From Paenibacillus tyrphae (GTDB lineage: Bacteria; Bacillota; Bacilli; Paenibacillales; NBRC-103111): a stretch of DNA of 64,000 nt. A program made the position numbers and the translations under genes. Positions 53,669 through 63,366 of the stretch are shown piece by piece (the first letter of the stretch is position 1; each line of letters begins with the position of its first letter). Where the stretch lies: contig NZ_JNVM01000024.1 in assembly GCF_000722545.1 (NCBI RefSeq), forward strand, positions 115,848-179,847. Reading direction: 5' to 3'. The notes below the pieces were generated by a model, which was not told where the DNA came from, did not search any database, and was given only the letters and a program-made list of their open reading frames with translations.

Positions 53669-55304
53669 TTGCAAGGCCTCCTTGCTCATCGCTTGCTAGA
53701 TTGCACAAATCGAGCAACCAGGCAAGTTTCAATGCAATAGCTTTAGCCATTATTGGAGGAACAGCATTCCCTACCTGCTGATATTGCGAGTCTTTTGTAC
53801 CTACAAACACAAAGCTGTCTGGGAAAGACTGTAACCTAGCTGCTTCACGAATACTTATCGCTCGATCAATAACAGGATGTATCCACATCGACTTCCGTAC
53901 ATTAGTAACAGTTCCACAGGGCTTTTCATACTCCAGACGTAAATATATAGAATTTTGAGTTCTTTCCGGTCTTGTATAAGTATCTTCAATTAAACTGCGA
54001 TCAAGATCATGAAAGTTCTGACCAGGCTGCAACGCTTTAAATCGTTTCTTAGCCTTCTCTCGTGTCTCAGTTGCAATATGATTGGTCAATACGACAGAAT
54101 TGCGAAGCTGTACCGTTAATGCAGTTGCTTGATATTCGTTGTTCAGATTAATAGGCGCATCTTCTATGTTAAAGCTCGGAGCAACTGATTCCAGGTCCGA
54201 TATTGCATCATAGACGGTACGAAATTCTGCCGGTTTAAACTCCGCGGCAGGCAATTCGGACTGAATACCTAGATCATTTCTTATTCCCAGTGCTATATAT
54301 CTTTCTCTTAGCTGAGGGGCACCAAACCAAGCAGCATTAAGTACATTATCGCTTATATCATATGACTCTCCTAATTTTTTGCTAATATAGTCGAATACTG
54401 AATATGATTTTACGTTGACGTATACTCCCCTCGGTTCTACCCTTAAGGAATCAACAATAATGTTATTGTCCAACAACTCTTTCGTATGCAACATTAATCG
54501 CTGAACATTAATATAAGAAGTCATCCATGGCACTGCTTCTTCAAATGTTATTTCTCCCCCAGCAAAATCTATAAAAACATTTAAGGCAGTTTGTTCAAAA
54601 TTAACATACTCCCTTGATATTTCAGGGCTTCTTGCAGGCAATAAAGCGATTATCTTGATACATTGCTTTCCTTTTTTCTCCAAGACTCTTTCCCGCTCCT
54701 GCTCATTGCTGGAATTCTTGAGGAACATTCGCAAAGCATAGAAAGCTTTTTCTGGCAATATTAATTCATCAACTATTTGAGAGTCAAGCAAATACTGATT
54801 GATATCCGATACAGGACATTCAGCATTGAGAAGGCAAATGGTTTCATTATGAATACTTAAGCCCAAACGCTCAAATTCAAAACCATCATTATAAGAACAA
54901 TAAAAACGGTGAATTTCAGACTTTAGCATACGCACATTCTCCATAACAAAAGCCTTCGGTCTAAGGTTTAGTATGACCTCTACATACTTTTTAACAAGAC
55001 TATTATTTTGGCTTACTATATGGTTCTTTTGCCGATTGGCATTTGAAAACCCCTGGCATGGAGGCCCCCCTACAACTACATCAAAATCTCCATACTCATG
55101 TTGAAACATGTCATAATCAGTAATATCCAAAATATCACTTAGCATAGCGGTATGTTCATGGTTTCGCATATATGTTGCTTGAGCATTTTCATTTTTTTCT
55201 ACTGCCGCAGCAATTTCAAATCTGTCTGATTGCAAGAACCCCAAGCTCATTCCGCCTGCCCCTGCAAATAAATCCAACACTCTATACAAAGTAGCACACC
55301 TCAT
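53568..55304 (-). CDS. dcm: DNA cytosine-5 methyltransferase
   Basis: A 578-residue C5 methyltransferase. SAM motif LDLFAGAGGMSLGF, catalytic GGPPCQGFSNANRQ, ENVRML, and the terminal RLQSFPDSF and QVGNAVPPIMAKAIA are all present. An unusually long insert and target-recognition region (about 130-320) separates motif IV-VI from the end. Start ATG behind AGAGG within the end of the AIPR gene. It probably protects host DNA within this defence operon; the target sequence is unknown. Confidence 0.95.
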   Translation of the reverse strand: MRCATLYRVLDLFAGAGGMSLGFLQSDRFEIAAAVEKNENAQATYMRNHEHTAMLSDILDITDYDMFQHEYGDFDVVVGGPPCQGFSNANRQKNHIVSQNNSLVKKYVEVILNLRPKAFVMENVRMLKSEIHRFYCSYNDGFEFERLGLSIHNETICLLNAECPVSDINQYLLDSQIVDELILPEKAFYALRMFLKNSSNEQERERVLEKKGKQCIKIIALLPARSPEISREYVNFEQTALNVFIDFAGGEITFEEAVPWMTSYINVQRLMLHTKELLDNNIIVDSLRVEPRGVYVNVKSYSVFDYISKKLGESYDISDNVLNAAWFGAPQLRERYIALGIRNDLGIQSELPAAEFKPAEFRTVYDAISDLESVAPSFNIEDAPINLNNEYQATALTVQLRNSVVLTNHIATETREKAKKRFKALQPGQNFHDLDRSLIEDTYTRPERTQNSIYLRLEYEKPCGTVTNVRKSMWIHPVIDRAISIREAARLQSFPDSFVFVGTKDSQYQQVGNAVPPIMAKAIALKLAWLLDLCNLASDEQGGLANGGFINNRAAASDDVKDSIKEHGSRNDRKEVSA

Positions 55305-55305
55305 T

Positions 55306-57384
55306 TCAATCCTCTTTCCAACCCTCAGACACAGCCTTACTTAGTAAAGAAAGCAACTTTTGGCTATGTACTGAGTTTGGCAGCTTCGCAGGCATTTGGC
55401 AAGCTATTTTTAGTGATTCCGCCTCAGTATGATAGGGAATTTTCTTTTCGGCAACAAATAACTGTACTCTTTTCCAATAATCAGCCCCATAATTAACCAC
55501 TTTTGTTTGGGCTTCAATGCCTGTCACCATCTTTTGATCTTTGCGCGCCCTTCTGGCTTCTGATTTAGCATTGTTTACATCGATAAGTAATGTCTCAATG
55601 CCTGTATCCAGTGAAATATCCTGCTCTTTTATTCGATTCCAGCATGCCTCTCGTTTGCACCATTGAGTTACGTTGGCAATTCCTCTAGAAGGATCTGTAA
55701 TGGAATCCAACACTAGTTTGGACAGCTTGCTTAGCTGGTTCGTGATTAATTCTGGAACTTCTTGTCTGTTCCAAATAATTTGCAAATCAAGAGTGTTTGT
55801 CGGGTATTGCTTCTTGATTAGGTGCGCCAATAGCGCTATAGAGTACGTAACGATATTAGCGCGATATCCTTGTTCATACCATGTCTGCTTTGTAACCAGC
55901 TTTTCTACATGCTTGAATAGAATATAAAGGGCCAGTGACTCCTGAAAATATCTTTCATTAAATGATTCGTCTGACAATGACCACTCATCATCAACCCATT
56001 GTGCAAACTCATTAAAGTTCGATTGTGCCCCTTTGCTTACCGCATGAGGCAAACCACGCCATGAGTTCCGCGCTTTCGCTAAATCGGTCTTAGTAATCAA
56101 TTGATGCTTAGGATTTTGGGTTAAGAATCGATTGCGCTCAGCTTTAGTCATGCGCATCTGAGCTTGCAAATACTGCCCTCTTGCGCGTTCATAGAACCAG
56201 TGAGTATCATGCTGTGCTCCGCCTATAGCTGGCGCGAAGAGTCTTCTTGATATTTGCTCCATACGAATGTGAAAGGGGTGAGTCGAGAAGAAATCAGCAT
56301 CACTTACCTTGTTTTGACTGTTTGATGATCGCGATATTTTCTGCATAAGATTATGAGTCTCGTCTAGATCTGCATTAATTACCGTTAATTTCATCTGCAA
56401 GCTGATAGCGCTAAGATCGGCTTTATCCTTATAACGGGCATTAGATAAAGAGGCCGTTGTTTGTCCACCATTGATTATTTGAAAATCCTTTACGGAAGTA
56501 ATAAACTTCCCTTCGGACGTACTTTCGATTGTTACTTCTGCAGCTGTTGCAGATATGCCATTATTAAACGCGAAAAACATGCGCGGTGAGTTAAGTATCG
56601 TTTCCCTTATCTTTTTATTTACAGCTACTTTTGTACTAAGAAAAGATCGCACATTTCCTTCTAATAGTTGTGCTCCATAACGATCATATACATCAGCCAC
56701 TACTGTACCTGGAATTACACCCAGGAAACAGCGGTAGGAATCTTCGCCATAGTTACTAGTATCCAAGCAGGGTATGCCCTGTGCCGAATACTGCGTAAAG
56801 TCTATTTCAATATTCTCACGTCCAGAATCTGCGAGGAACATTTTATAGAGCCGCTCAACGTCCCATATTTGAAACTCAGCAGATACCCCTTCAAAATCTC
56901 TGATAGGAAAGCTTTCAATTCTACCACTCATAAATCCGTCTGTATAAAGCAAAACACGAAATTTACGAATTCGATCCGTATTGTTTCTTAAAATATCGAT
57001 CAAGTCTGCTGCTGAACTGCTAATCTCTACTTTCTCGTGAAGATTATAATTGTATGCCTCGTCCAAGAATCGAATAGGCCACTCAAAAATTTGTTCCGCC
57101 TCTGATCGCGTAAGTGTTCTCTCTTTATCCTCACCAACATAATCAGCAACTATTAGATTCATTGTATAATCAAAATCGTCTAATGCATATCCATCAATCC
57201 GCAACTTGCGATTGCGCAAGCCAGTGCCAATAAAAAACGCTGGCTCAAAGTCCGGTAAAACCTCAGCATTTATCAAATAATTGGAAACAATACCAACAAA
57301 GGCAGCGCTTGAGCCTTCTCCATATGCTGCCGCGGTAGATCGCACATCTTCCAAGAGCTCCTTTCGAAATTCTTGCAATTCCAT
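55306..57384 (-). CDS. AIPR-family (abortive infection phage resistance) protein
   Basis: A 692-residue AIPR-family protein from ATG 57384 (GTGGAGG five bases upstream). Characteristic central region: FFAFNNGISATAAEV, DFQIINGGQTTASLSNA and the helical NLMQKISRSSNSQNKV. AIPR proteins occur in phage-resistance operons and in Mza-type systems. The gene is 14 nt after the DUF4420 gene and ends next to dcm. Confidence 0.92.
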   Translation of the reverse strand: MELQEFRKELLEDVRSTAAAYGEGSSAAFVGIVSNYLINAEVLPDFEPAFFIGTGLRNRKLRIDGYALDDFDYTMNLIVADYVGEDKERTLTRSEAEQIFEWPIRFLDEAYNYNLHEKVEISSSAADLIDILRNNTDRIRKFRVLLYTDGFMSGRIESFPIRDFEGVSAEFQIWDVERLYKMFLADSGRENIEIDFTQYSAQGIPCLDTSNYGEDSYRCFLGVIPGTVVADVYDRYGAQLLEGNVRSFLSTKVAVNKKIRETILNSPRMFFAFNNGISATAAEVTIESTSEGKFITSVKDFQIINGGQTTASLSNARYKDKADLSAISLQMKLTVINADLDETHNLMQKISRSSNSQNKVSDADFFSTHPFHIRMEQISRRLFAPAIGGAQHDTHWFYERARGQYLQAQMRMTKAERNRFLTQNPKHQLITKTDLAKARNSWRGLPHAVSKGAQSNFNEFAQWVDDEWSLSDESFNERYFQESLALYILFKHVEKLVTKQTWYEQGYRANIVTYSIALLAHLIKKQYPTNTLDLQIIWNRQEVPELITNQLSKLSKLVLDSITDPSRGIANVTQWCKREACWNRIKEQDISLDTGIETLLIDVNNAKSEARRARKDQKMVTGIEAQTKVVNYGADYWKRVQLFVAEKKIPYHTEAESLKIACQMPAKLPNSVHSQKLLSLLSKAVSEGWKED

Positions 57385-57398
57385 AATATCCTCCACTA

Positions 57399-58331
57399 TT
57401 AATCAATTTTCCAATCCTCAATGGCCTGAATACTTAATTGGTAGCTAGCAGCAGCTATTTGAGATCGGACATTACTTTTAATAAGCCTCGGAAATTGTTC
57501 ATCCACTCTATATCGCAGGGTCCCCCCCAATCGATACCACTGCTTCTCATAGTCAGCCATATCCATATACCCATATTGCAGCAATTTATGATTTACCAAG
57601 TCAAGTGCCTGAATGTTGCTTTGAACCATTTCTCGCAATTCAGCGACTTTTCTGCTTAGGGTAAACGAATTTGTTCCATTTGGCGCAGTCTTATCTATTA
57701 AAAACAAAATAAGCTCTCCAGGGAGTTCCGCATCTAATTGCTCAAGCGAGGAAATTGAAACTGTTTTAGATCCAATACCTGGAGCTTTAACCTCATGCCA
57801 TCCAGCTTCATCGACAAAGTCTTGATCCGCACCTTCTGGTCCTATCCAACTACTTACAGCCCTGAGCGGATCTCCTTTTTCAATTAACTGCTGTAAGAAG
57901 CATATTTCGCCCAGCAACCCTCTTCTTTCCGATTCGCTGAGCAAACCGTTTTTTTGGAGCTCCAACAGTTTGAACCATTGAGTGTACCGATTCAGAACAT
58001 ATTCAATACCATCTTGTGTATCGATCTGGCCTCGCGAAGATTCAATTAGATCATAGCAAAGTTTAATATATACCTCTTCCTGTTCTTCACGAATAAGTTT
58101 AAAAACAAGCGCCCATTTCCCGTCTGCCCTTTTAGCAGATGAAACAAGGATGGACTTTGATGATTCCACGTCTATTGGCTCATTGGCAGTCACAAGCAAT
58201 AATGATCGTTGATTAATACCCTCATAGCCAATGTGCCATTCCAGCGGATGATCTGCATCAATTCTAACATAGCCATTTGAATGTCTAATCAATTGATTCC
58301 ACTTATTAATCAAGCCTTCATTAGACAGCAT
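57399..58331 (-). CDS. DUF4420/PD-(D/E)XK-motif protein
   Basis: About 310 residues. The family motif GADQDFVDEAGWHEVKA near 190-210 is a PD-(D/E)XK nuclease-type core. N-terminal WNQLIRHSNGYVRI and helical C-terminus fit DUF4420 proteins, which accompany Z1 and AIPR genes. Start at 58331 overlaps the end of the Z1 gene by 11 nt; slightly upstream starts are possible. Confidence 0.85.
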   Translation of the reverse strand: MLSNEGLINKWNQLIRHSNGYVRIDADHPLEWHIGYEGINQRSLLLVTANEPIDVESSKSILVSSAKRADGKWALVFKLIREEQEEVYIKLCYDLIESSRGQIDTQDGIEYVLNRYTQWFKLLELQKNGLLSESERRGLLGEICFLQQLIEKGDPLRAVSSWIGPEGADQDFVDEAGWHEVKAPGIGSKTVSISSLEQLDAELPGELILFLIDKTAPNGTNSFTLSRKVAELREMVQSNIQALDLVNHKLLQYGYMDMADYEKQWYRLGGTLRYRVDEQFPRLIKSNVRSQIAAASYQLSIQAIEDWKID

Positions 58332-61053
58332 CGTCATCATCATCCTCATCATCGAAATCCACCCAGTTGCGCAATTCAACCACATTTACGACATAATTTG
58401 CTGTTCGCAGTACACCATCACCAGGCAATCCTATTCCAATCGCAAAAAGTGTATCTGGAATTTTGTTATTGGGTTTCTCATTATCTTTTTGCTTCCTTTT
58501 AATTACATGCAACATTAAAATAGGTTTTCTATCAATTGCCAGGTAGGCGCTGTCAGGAATGCTCTTCTTGTTGATATTCTTTCCTTGTCTAAAAGCATTT
58601 TCTGCCTCCTGTATCTCTTTCTTTGTAAGACCTGCTCTTGTACTGCCACCGGATCCTACCCGTACTTTGGTTCCTGAGATCTTTATCATTCCATCCGCTT
58701 CTTTTATTGATCGCTCTTCTCTCTTGATTTTTATGGGTCCATTAGCACCCTCGAGTTCAAATTCATCATCAACAGATCCAAACGGCAAAAAGACATCCCA
58801 ATCGTTAAGCTCAGGACTATTGTCAATAAATTCAGCCAATGCTTTCCCTTGGAAAGACAAATGCCAAGGGTGAGTATCAAAACTGCGCAACAAATCCGAA
58901 ACCACATCCTTGCTGATTCCCGACCACATTTTACCGCGCCGCACGCCATCCTTCACTTCATATCCCAAACTATCCAAATTCGCTACAAAAAGCCTGAAGA
59001 CCCTCTCATTTGCTGCCAACACTTCTGGATTCGATTTAAGACGCGGCGTCTCAAGCAACCTGCCTGTTACTGTTATTGGCCTGCTTACAGGTGTTCCTGA
59101 CCGCATTTTATTACGTGCCGTTACAATAAGGGAGTTTGGATCTTGACGAACCTTTAGTCCAAATTCACTCGGGGTTTGATGCATTCTATTCATTCTGCTG
59201 ATTTCAATTTTCAGTTCATTTGCTGCTTCAGTTATGAAACCGTACCAATCAATAGCATCTTCAGCCATCCAAACTTTAAATACATCATCGTAATTTGGAC
59301 GATAACCAAACCATCTTCCCATTTGAAGAAGTGTATCATACATCTGAGAATTGCGATAAAAATAACTAACACATAGTCCTTCCAAAGTAAGCCCCCTAGA
59401 AAGACTATTGCCTCCTACTGCTATTACTCTAAAACCGTGCTCTTTATGGTTATAATAGTCCAGACTGGCCGCTCCGGTTCTCTGGTTGACGGCACGAACT
59501 TCAATTGGAGAAGCTGCTTTATATAAATAGTTCTGCTGCAAGTCGATCCATTCAACACCTGCCTTTTTTGCTAAGTTATGTTTGTCCCAGACCCGTTTTA
59601 AAAATTGCACAGAAGGGATACGCGAAGTCTCGCTTTCATCTAACGCCGCGTAATTTCGTAAATCAGACTGCATTTGATTTAGCCATGTGTTAATGTGATC
59701 TTTTATATGAACTTGTACATCAGTAAAACGGCTTACATTTACAAGCATGGAACGATGCTCGCTTGTATCCCCTCGTAAATCTCTTATCGCATTTGCAAGC
59801 ACGAAAAAACCGACCGCTTCTAACATGCTTGGAGGAAGGGAATCAACAGGATGATCTTTCTTATGAGAAAATGGAAAGAATTGATCAATTTCCTCAGTAT
59901 CAATTTCAACCAGGCAGTTGCTATAATTTGAACTTGTACCAAAAATAGCATCTGCCCCAATATAATTGGTCGGAGGAGACAACACATAAATAAAGTCTCT
60001 AGGGAATAAATCGTCCCCCACCATTTCATCGTTCGTCTCAGGGTTTATGAATATGTTTGCAAATGGTGTCGCTGTAATGCCCAAATAGGAAGATTTATAA
60101 AACCGTTTTAGAATTGAACGAATAGCAGCATTAATTGCTGTCGGATCTTCGTCCTCCTTTTTTGTATTCACCGATGCATTGTCAGCCTCGTCATCAATTA
60201 ATAGAAGAGGCAGATCAATTTTTCCATTATTGTCTGCATTGTTTGAAGTCAGCCAGCTTTCAAGATTTTTAAGTACAGACTTATTTTTTTTGACTACGAA
60301 AAGCGCGGGCTCACTGATGTTTTTCAAAGTAAGATCATTGCTATTTAGAATAGTAGAATTAAAATCGTACTTAACAGTAGTAAATGCAGATATTCTTTTA
60401 CTGGAATCGATTTTTCCAACACCATCGAACACATTTTTAACCACATGCTTTTTAATTCCCAGCAGATCTTTGCTCAGTCTCCCCGCAAACTCCTTGTCCA
60501 ATCGTTCCTGAGTCTGTTTTCGCAGACTCTCCAATGTTCCTGTTAGCACAATAATCACTTTATATCCTGTATCTGCCGCTTTATTGCAAATTGCTGTATA
60601 ATTCGCTGTTTTCCCTGACTGTACATCCCCCAATACCAGGCCTCTTCGTTCCCAAGGAGTACTGCTCTTAGGGTCACCTAGTAAATCTACAATTTCAGTA
60701 GATACTATATCCAAATTTGCTGTTACACGGACATTCCAGCCTTTATTATCCTCCAAATACCGTCTATAGCGGTTCCAATAGAAAAAATCGAGATCAGCAC
60801 GCCGTGCAGGCAGCCATGATTGATGGTTTCCGCTCTGCTCAGTAATATAAACACCAACATCCATTGTAATTGGCAATGTAGCTTTAAGATTTCTGATAAT
60901 TTTCTCAAACTCTTTATCAGATACTGGCATATTGGCTCGCAACGCTATAGCCTCATCCATGAACTGTTCCTCTGTAGGAGGTTCAACTTGGAACTTAGTA
61001 TTAATTGCAATAGATATGAATCGTTCTAGCATTTGGGCGTTTTGGCTTAGCAT
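58321..61053 (-). CDS. Z1-domain helicase-like ATPase
   Basis: A 910-residue Z1-family protein from ATG 61053 (AGGAGG upstream). P-loop RGLVLGDVQSGKTANY near 150 and Walker B PLLLIDDEADNASVNT; YLGITATPFANIF and GGNSLSRGLTLEGL are helicase-like motifs of the family. The C-terminus is acidic (DFDDEDDDDD). Z1 proteins are seen in defence islands with MutL-like ATPases. It follows the MutL-like gene by 13 nt. Confidence 0.95.
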   Translation of the reverse strand: MLSQNAQMLERFISIAINTKFQVEPPTEEQFMDEAIALRANMPVSDKEFEKIIRNLKATLPITMDVGVYITEQSGNHQSWLPARRADLDFFYWNRYRRYLEDNKGWNVRVTANLDIVSTEIVDLLGDPKSSTPWERRGLVLGDVQSGKTANYTAICNKAADTGYKVIIVLTGTLESLRKQTQERLDKEFAGRLSKDLLGIKKHVVKNVFDGVGKIDSSKRISAFTTVKYDFNSTILNSNDLTLKNISEPALFVVKKNKSVLKNLESWLTSNNADNNGKIDLPLLLIDDEADNASVNTKKEDEDPTAINAAIRSILKRFYKSSYLGITATPFANIFINPETNDEMVGDDLFPRDFIYVLSPPTNYIGADAIFGTSSNYSNCLVEIDTEEIDQFFPFSHKKDHPVDSLPPSMLEAVGFFVLANAIRDLRGDTSEHRSMLVNVSRFTDVQVHIKDHINTWLNQMQSDLRNYAALDESETSRIPSVQFLKRVWDKHNLAKKAGVEWIDLQQNYLYKAASPIEVRAVNQRTGAASLDYYNHKEHGFRVIAVGGNSLSRGLTLEGLCVSYFYRNSQMYDTLLQMGRWFGYRPNYDDVFKVWMAEDAIDWYGFITEAANELKIEISRMNRMHQTPSEFGLKVRQDPNSLIVTARNKMRSGTPVSRPITVTGRLLETPRLKSNPEVLAANERVFRLFVANLDSLGYEVKDGVRRGKMWSGISKDVVSDLLRSFDTHPWHLSFQGKALAEFIDNSPELNDWDVFLPFGSVDDEFELEGANGPIKIKREERSIKEADGMIKISGTKVRVGSGGSTRAGLTKKEIQEAENAFRQGKNINKKSIPDSAYLAIDRKPILMLHVIKRKQKDNEKPNNKIPDTLFAIGIGLPGDGVLRTANYVVNVVELRNWVDFDDEDDDDDAV

Positions 61054-61066
61054 TTTACATTGCCTC

Positions 61067-62512
61067 CTAAAGAAATTCAGATAGCCACTCTGTGTGCTGG
61101 TCAAATGGCTCTGTAACTGACAATCTTTCTACCATCTTTTTTCGCTCTTGATCATTTCTGCAGCCAGCAAATAATCGATTTAAAAGCGGAAATAATTCGC
61201 CTTTGGATGCCTTTGACTCATTTACTACTCGTTCATCACTTGTCAGATCTACATACAGCTGATTTAACGGCAAACCTCGTTCAATCTGTGTCAGCAACTG
61301 CTCTAATATGTTTTTTTCCGTTCCGATAGCTTCACCCATAGAATCAACTAATGGGTAATCTCTATTAATCTCATACACAATACCGCCCTCTCGGGTCCTA
61401 ATACGATTCCATATGTGTATTTTTGAGTCTTCCGTTTCTTTCTTTCCACGATAAGTCCATGTTCGTCTGCTGTTTCCCGCCAGCTTCTCAATTATTGGAG
61501 CTAAATTCTTCCTTACAACCTCTGGCGGGACAGCCACAGACTTCTTAATATCCAAGGTCCATAGATAATCCAATGAATTAGGAATATCCACTTTTACACG
61601 GGCTAACTTTGAAAGCTCCCCTTGTCGCATAAGTCTAAACCAAGTCCCCCATACGAGTAGCCGCTTGTTTCGATATATGTAAAATCCCTGTTGCTTTCGA
61701 AGCCCTTCTTCTCCCCCAAGCATGTTGATCTCTGCTTGTGAAAGCATTGAAATATGTGGCAATATATACGGACGCACAACAATTTTTTGTCCTTCTATAG
61801 TAATACTTTCCTCATCCATTACTTGTGTGCTCTTTCCAGTTAAGAATGGATCTGCTGATTTCAATGGTACTTTATTAATAAATATCTGAATCTTTCTTAA
61901 GCCTGCTTCGCCAGAGAGATACCGATGAAATACGAGAGACAGATGGTCACGAACGCGATCCATATGTTTACCCATGTTGCCATCAAAACTTAATTCTCCA
62001 ACTTTAAGCCGGTCAAGTTCTTGCCATAGAACTATAGTTCCAGAACCATTAGAAGTTATTTCATTAATATGCGGGCAAGCTTGAATTTCATCTTCACCCA
62101 ACAATTTCAGGGACCAATCATTTGAAGTTGCAATAAAATCCAAATCCCACTGTGCGCCCGTCACTGCTCCATTCTTCACACTAATAACTGACAGCTTCCT
62201 GCATTGTGACATTGATGCAGTTTTCAAACCTAGTCCAAACCTACCTAGGTCAGCAACTGTTCTAGTATCCAAAGGGTTTTGGCTACCATAGCGCATCGCG
62301 TTTATTAGTTCTTCCTGGTGCATTCCAATCCCATTATCTAGCACCGCGACATACGGACTACCAATCGGAAAGAAATTTATATCTATTTTTGTAGCATTTG
62401 CTGTTATGCTATTGTCTATAATATCGGCTAAAGCTGTCTCCAGAGAATACCCTATAGCTCGAGTAGCTTCCATGAGAACAGGGGCATTAGGAGGCAAGGA
62501 TACTATTTTCAA
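61067..62512 (-). CDS. MutL/Hsp90-like GHKL ATPase of the defence operon
   Basis: A 481-residue GHKL ATPase. N-box ETALADIIDNSITANA, G1 LDNGIGMH and G2 LGRFGLGLKTASMS. I start at TTG 62512: AAAGGAG lies seven bases upstream and the N-terminus then matches related proteins; an in-frame ATG at 62590 has no such site. It is the first gene of the seven-gene operon. It lacks the normal MutL C-terminal mismatch-repair domain, so a defence role (Mza-type) rather than general mismatch repair is likely. Confidence 0.9.
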   Translation of the reverse strand: MKIVSLPPNAPVLMEATRAIGYSLETALADIIDNSITANATKIDINFFPIGSPYVAVLDNGIGMHQEELINAMRYGSQNPLDTRTVADLGRFGLGLKTASMSQCRKLSVISVKNGAVTGAQWDLDFIATSNDWSLKLLGEDEIQACPHINEITSNGSGTIVLWQELDRLKVGELSFDGNMGKHMDRVRDHLSLVFHRYLSGEAGLRKIQIFINKVPLKSADPFLTGKSTQVMDEESITIEGQKIVVRPYILPHISMLSQAEINMLGGEEGLRKQQGFYIYRNKRLLVWGTWFRLMRQGELSKLARVKVDIPNSLDYLWTLDIKKSVAVPPEVVRKNLAPIIEKLAGNSRRTWTYRGKKETEDSKIHIWNRIRTREGGIVYEINRDYPLVDSMGEAIGTEKNILEQLLTQIERGLPLNQLYVDLTSDERVVNESKASKGELFPLLNRLFAGCRNDQERKKMVERLSVTEPFDQHTEWLSEFL

Positions 62513-62731
62513 AATTCTAGCTCCTTTCACACTCACATGAGCAAAGATAACCATCTTAATATTCCATTCTCTGCTAAAATTCGACTTCATAGGCCTATAA
62601 TCCTGCTCTTTTCCAGAAAAATCACCTGATTTTTACAGCATATGCTACCCTCCTTGAGATGGTAGCCCGAATATATAGTCTCTTTTACATATAAGGTTTT
62701 AAGCCCCCGAAAAGCTTTAATCACTCGTTAA

Positions 62732-62974
62732 CTATGGTATAATCACAGGGCAATAGAATAGGCTTGCAAGGACGGCCTCCCCATGCTGTCCGCCAGGGAC
62801 CAAGCGAATGCCTGCCGGAGAAAGTACAAACTGGCAATACGTGTTGTCCATCTCCCCTGAGCAACTGGCATAGGTGAGCGTAACGTAATCTCCCTTGCAT
62901 GTCCTGCAAAAGTAGCGCCGGCAGGGTAGCTGCCCTAAGCCGTCAACGCGGCTTTTCATTTCGATAATGTTCAT
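62732..62974 (-). CDS. 80-residue Cys-containing small protein, phage-like
   Basis: From ATG 62974 behind AAGGAGG. Contains CRRYFCRTCKGDY, a possible zinc knuckle. The start overlaps the stop of the decayed adenine methyltransferase (ATGA). It looks like a prophage gene left downstream. Function unknown. Confidence 0.6.
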   Translation of the reverse strand: MNIIEMKSRVDGLGQLPCRRYFCRTCKGDYVTLTYASCSGEMDNTYCQFVLSPAGIRLVPGGQHGEAVLASLFYCPVIIP

Positions 62975-63366
62975 GAGTTTGTTCCTCCTTGTTGATAGGG
63001 TTTCATCCATTCCAGGGAAGGCATGGCAATGTCGGCCTGCTCCGCCCACTCCTCGAACAAGCCCGGTTGAGTCGGCCTCTCCCGTAGCCGTTCCCCGGTA
63101 TCATAATTAGCGATCAGCACCTCGGCATAGGCGCTACCGCTGTCGTAGCGCTGGGCCAAATTGTTCAGGCGGCTGACCGCCTCATGGTATAATCCTGATA
63201 CAATTCCCGAATGTGGGCTCAGTCGTTGTAGCTGACCAGCCATTTGCCCTGGCTTGCCGCCAATGCATCCCTCAGCCGCTGATGATCTTCCTTGCGGAAC
63301 TCCACCGCGTAGTGGCCTTCGGTTTCGAAGTACGGTGGATCGCAATAAAAAAAGGCGTTGTCCCGG
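62971..63366 (-). pseudogene. dam: Decayed DNA adenine methyltransferase, C-terminal part
   Basis: The segment encodes FFYCDPPYFETEGHY (DPPY catalytic motif) and KWLVSYND, then an in-frame TGA, AHIRELYQDYTM, and after a frameshift EAVSRLNNLAQRYDSGSAY...EVLIANYD to the end. The N-terminal half is missing and replaced by the IS3-family element. One stop and one frameshift make it non-functional. Probably of phage origin. Confidence 0.8.

Noticed and set aside
61067..62512. Chromosomal mismatch-repair mutL
   Set aside because: It has the GHKL motifs but not the MutL C-terminal domain, and mutS is absent; the gene belongs to the defence operon.
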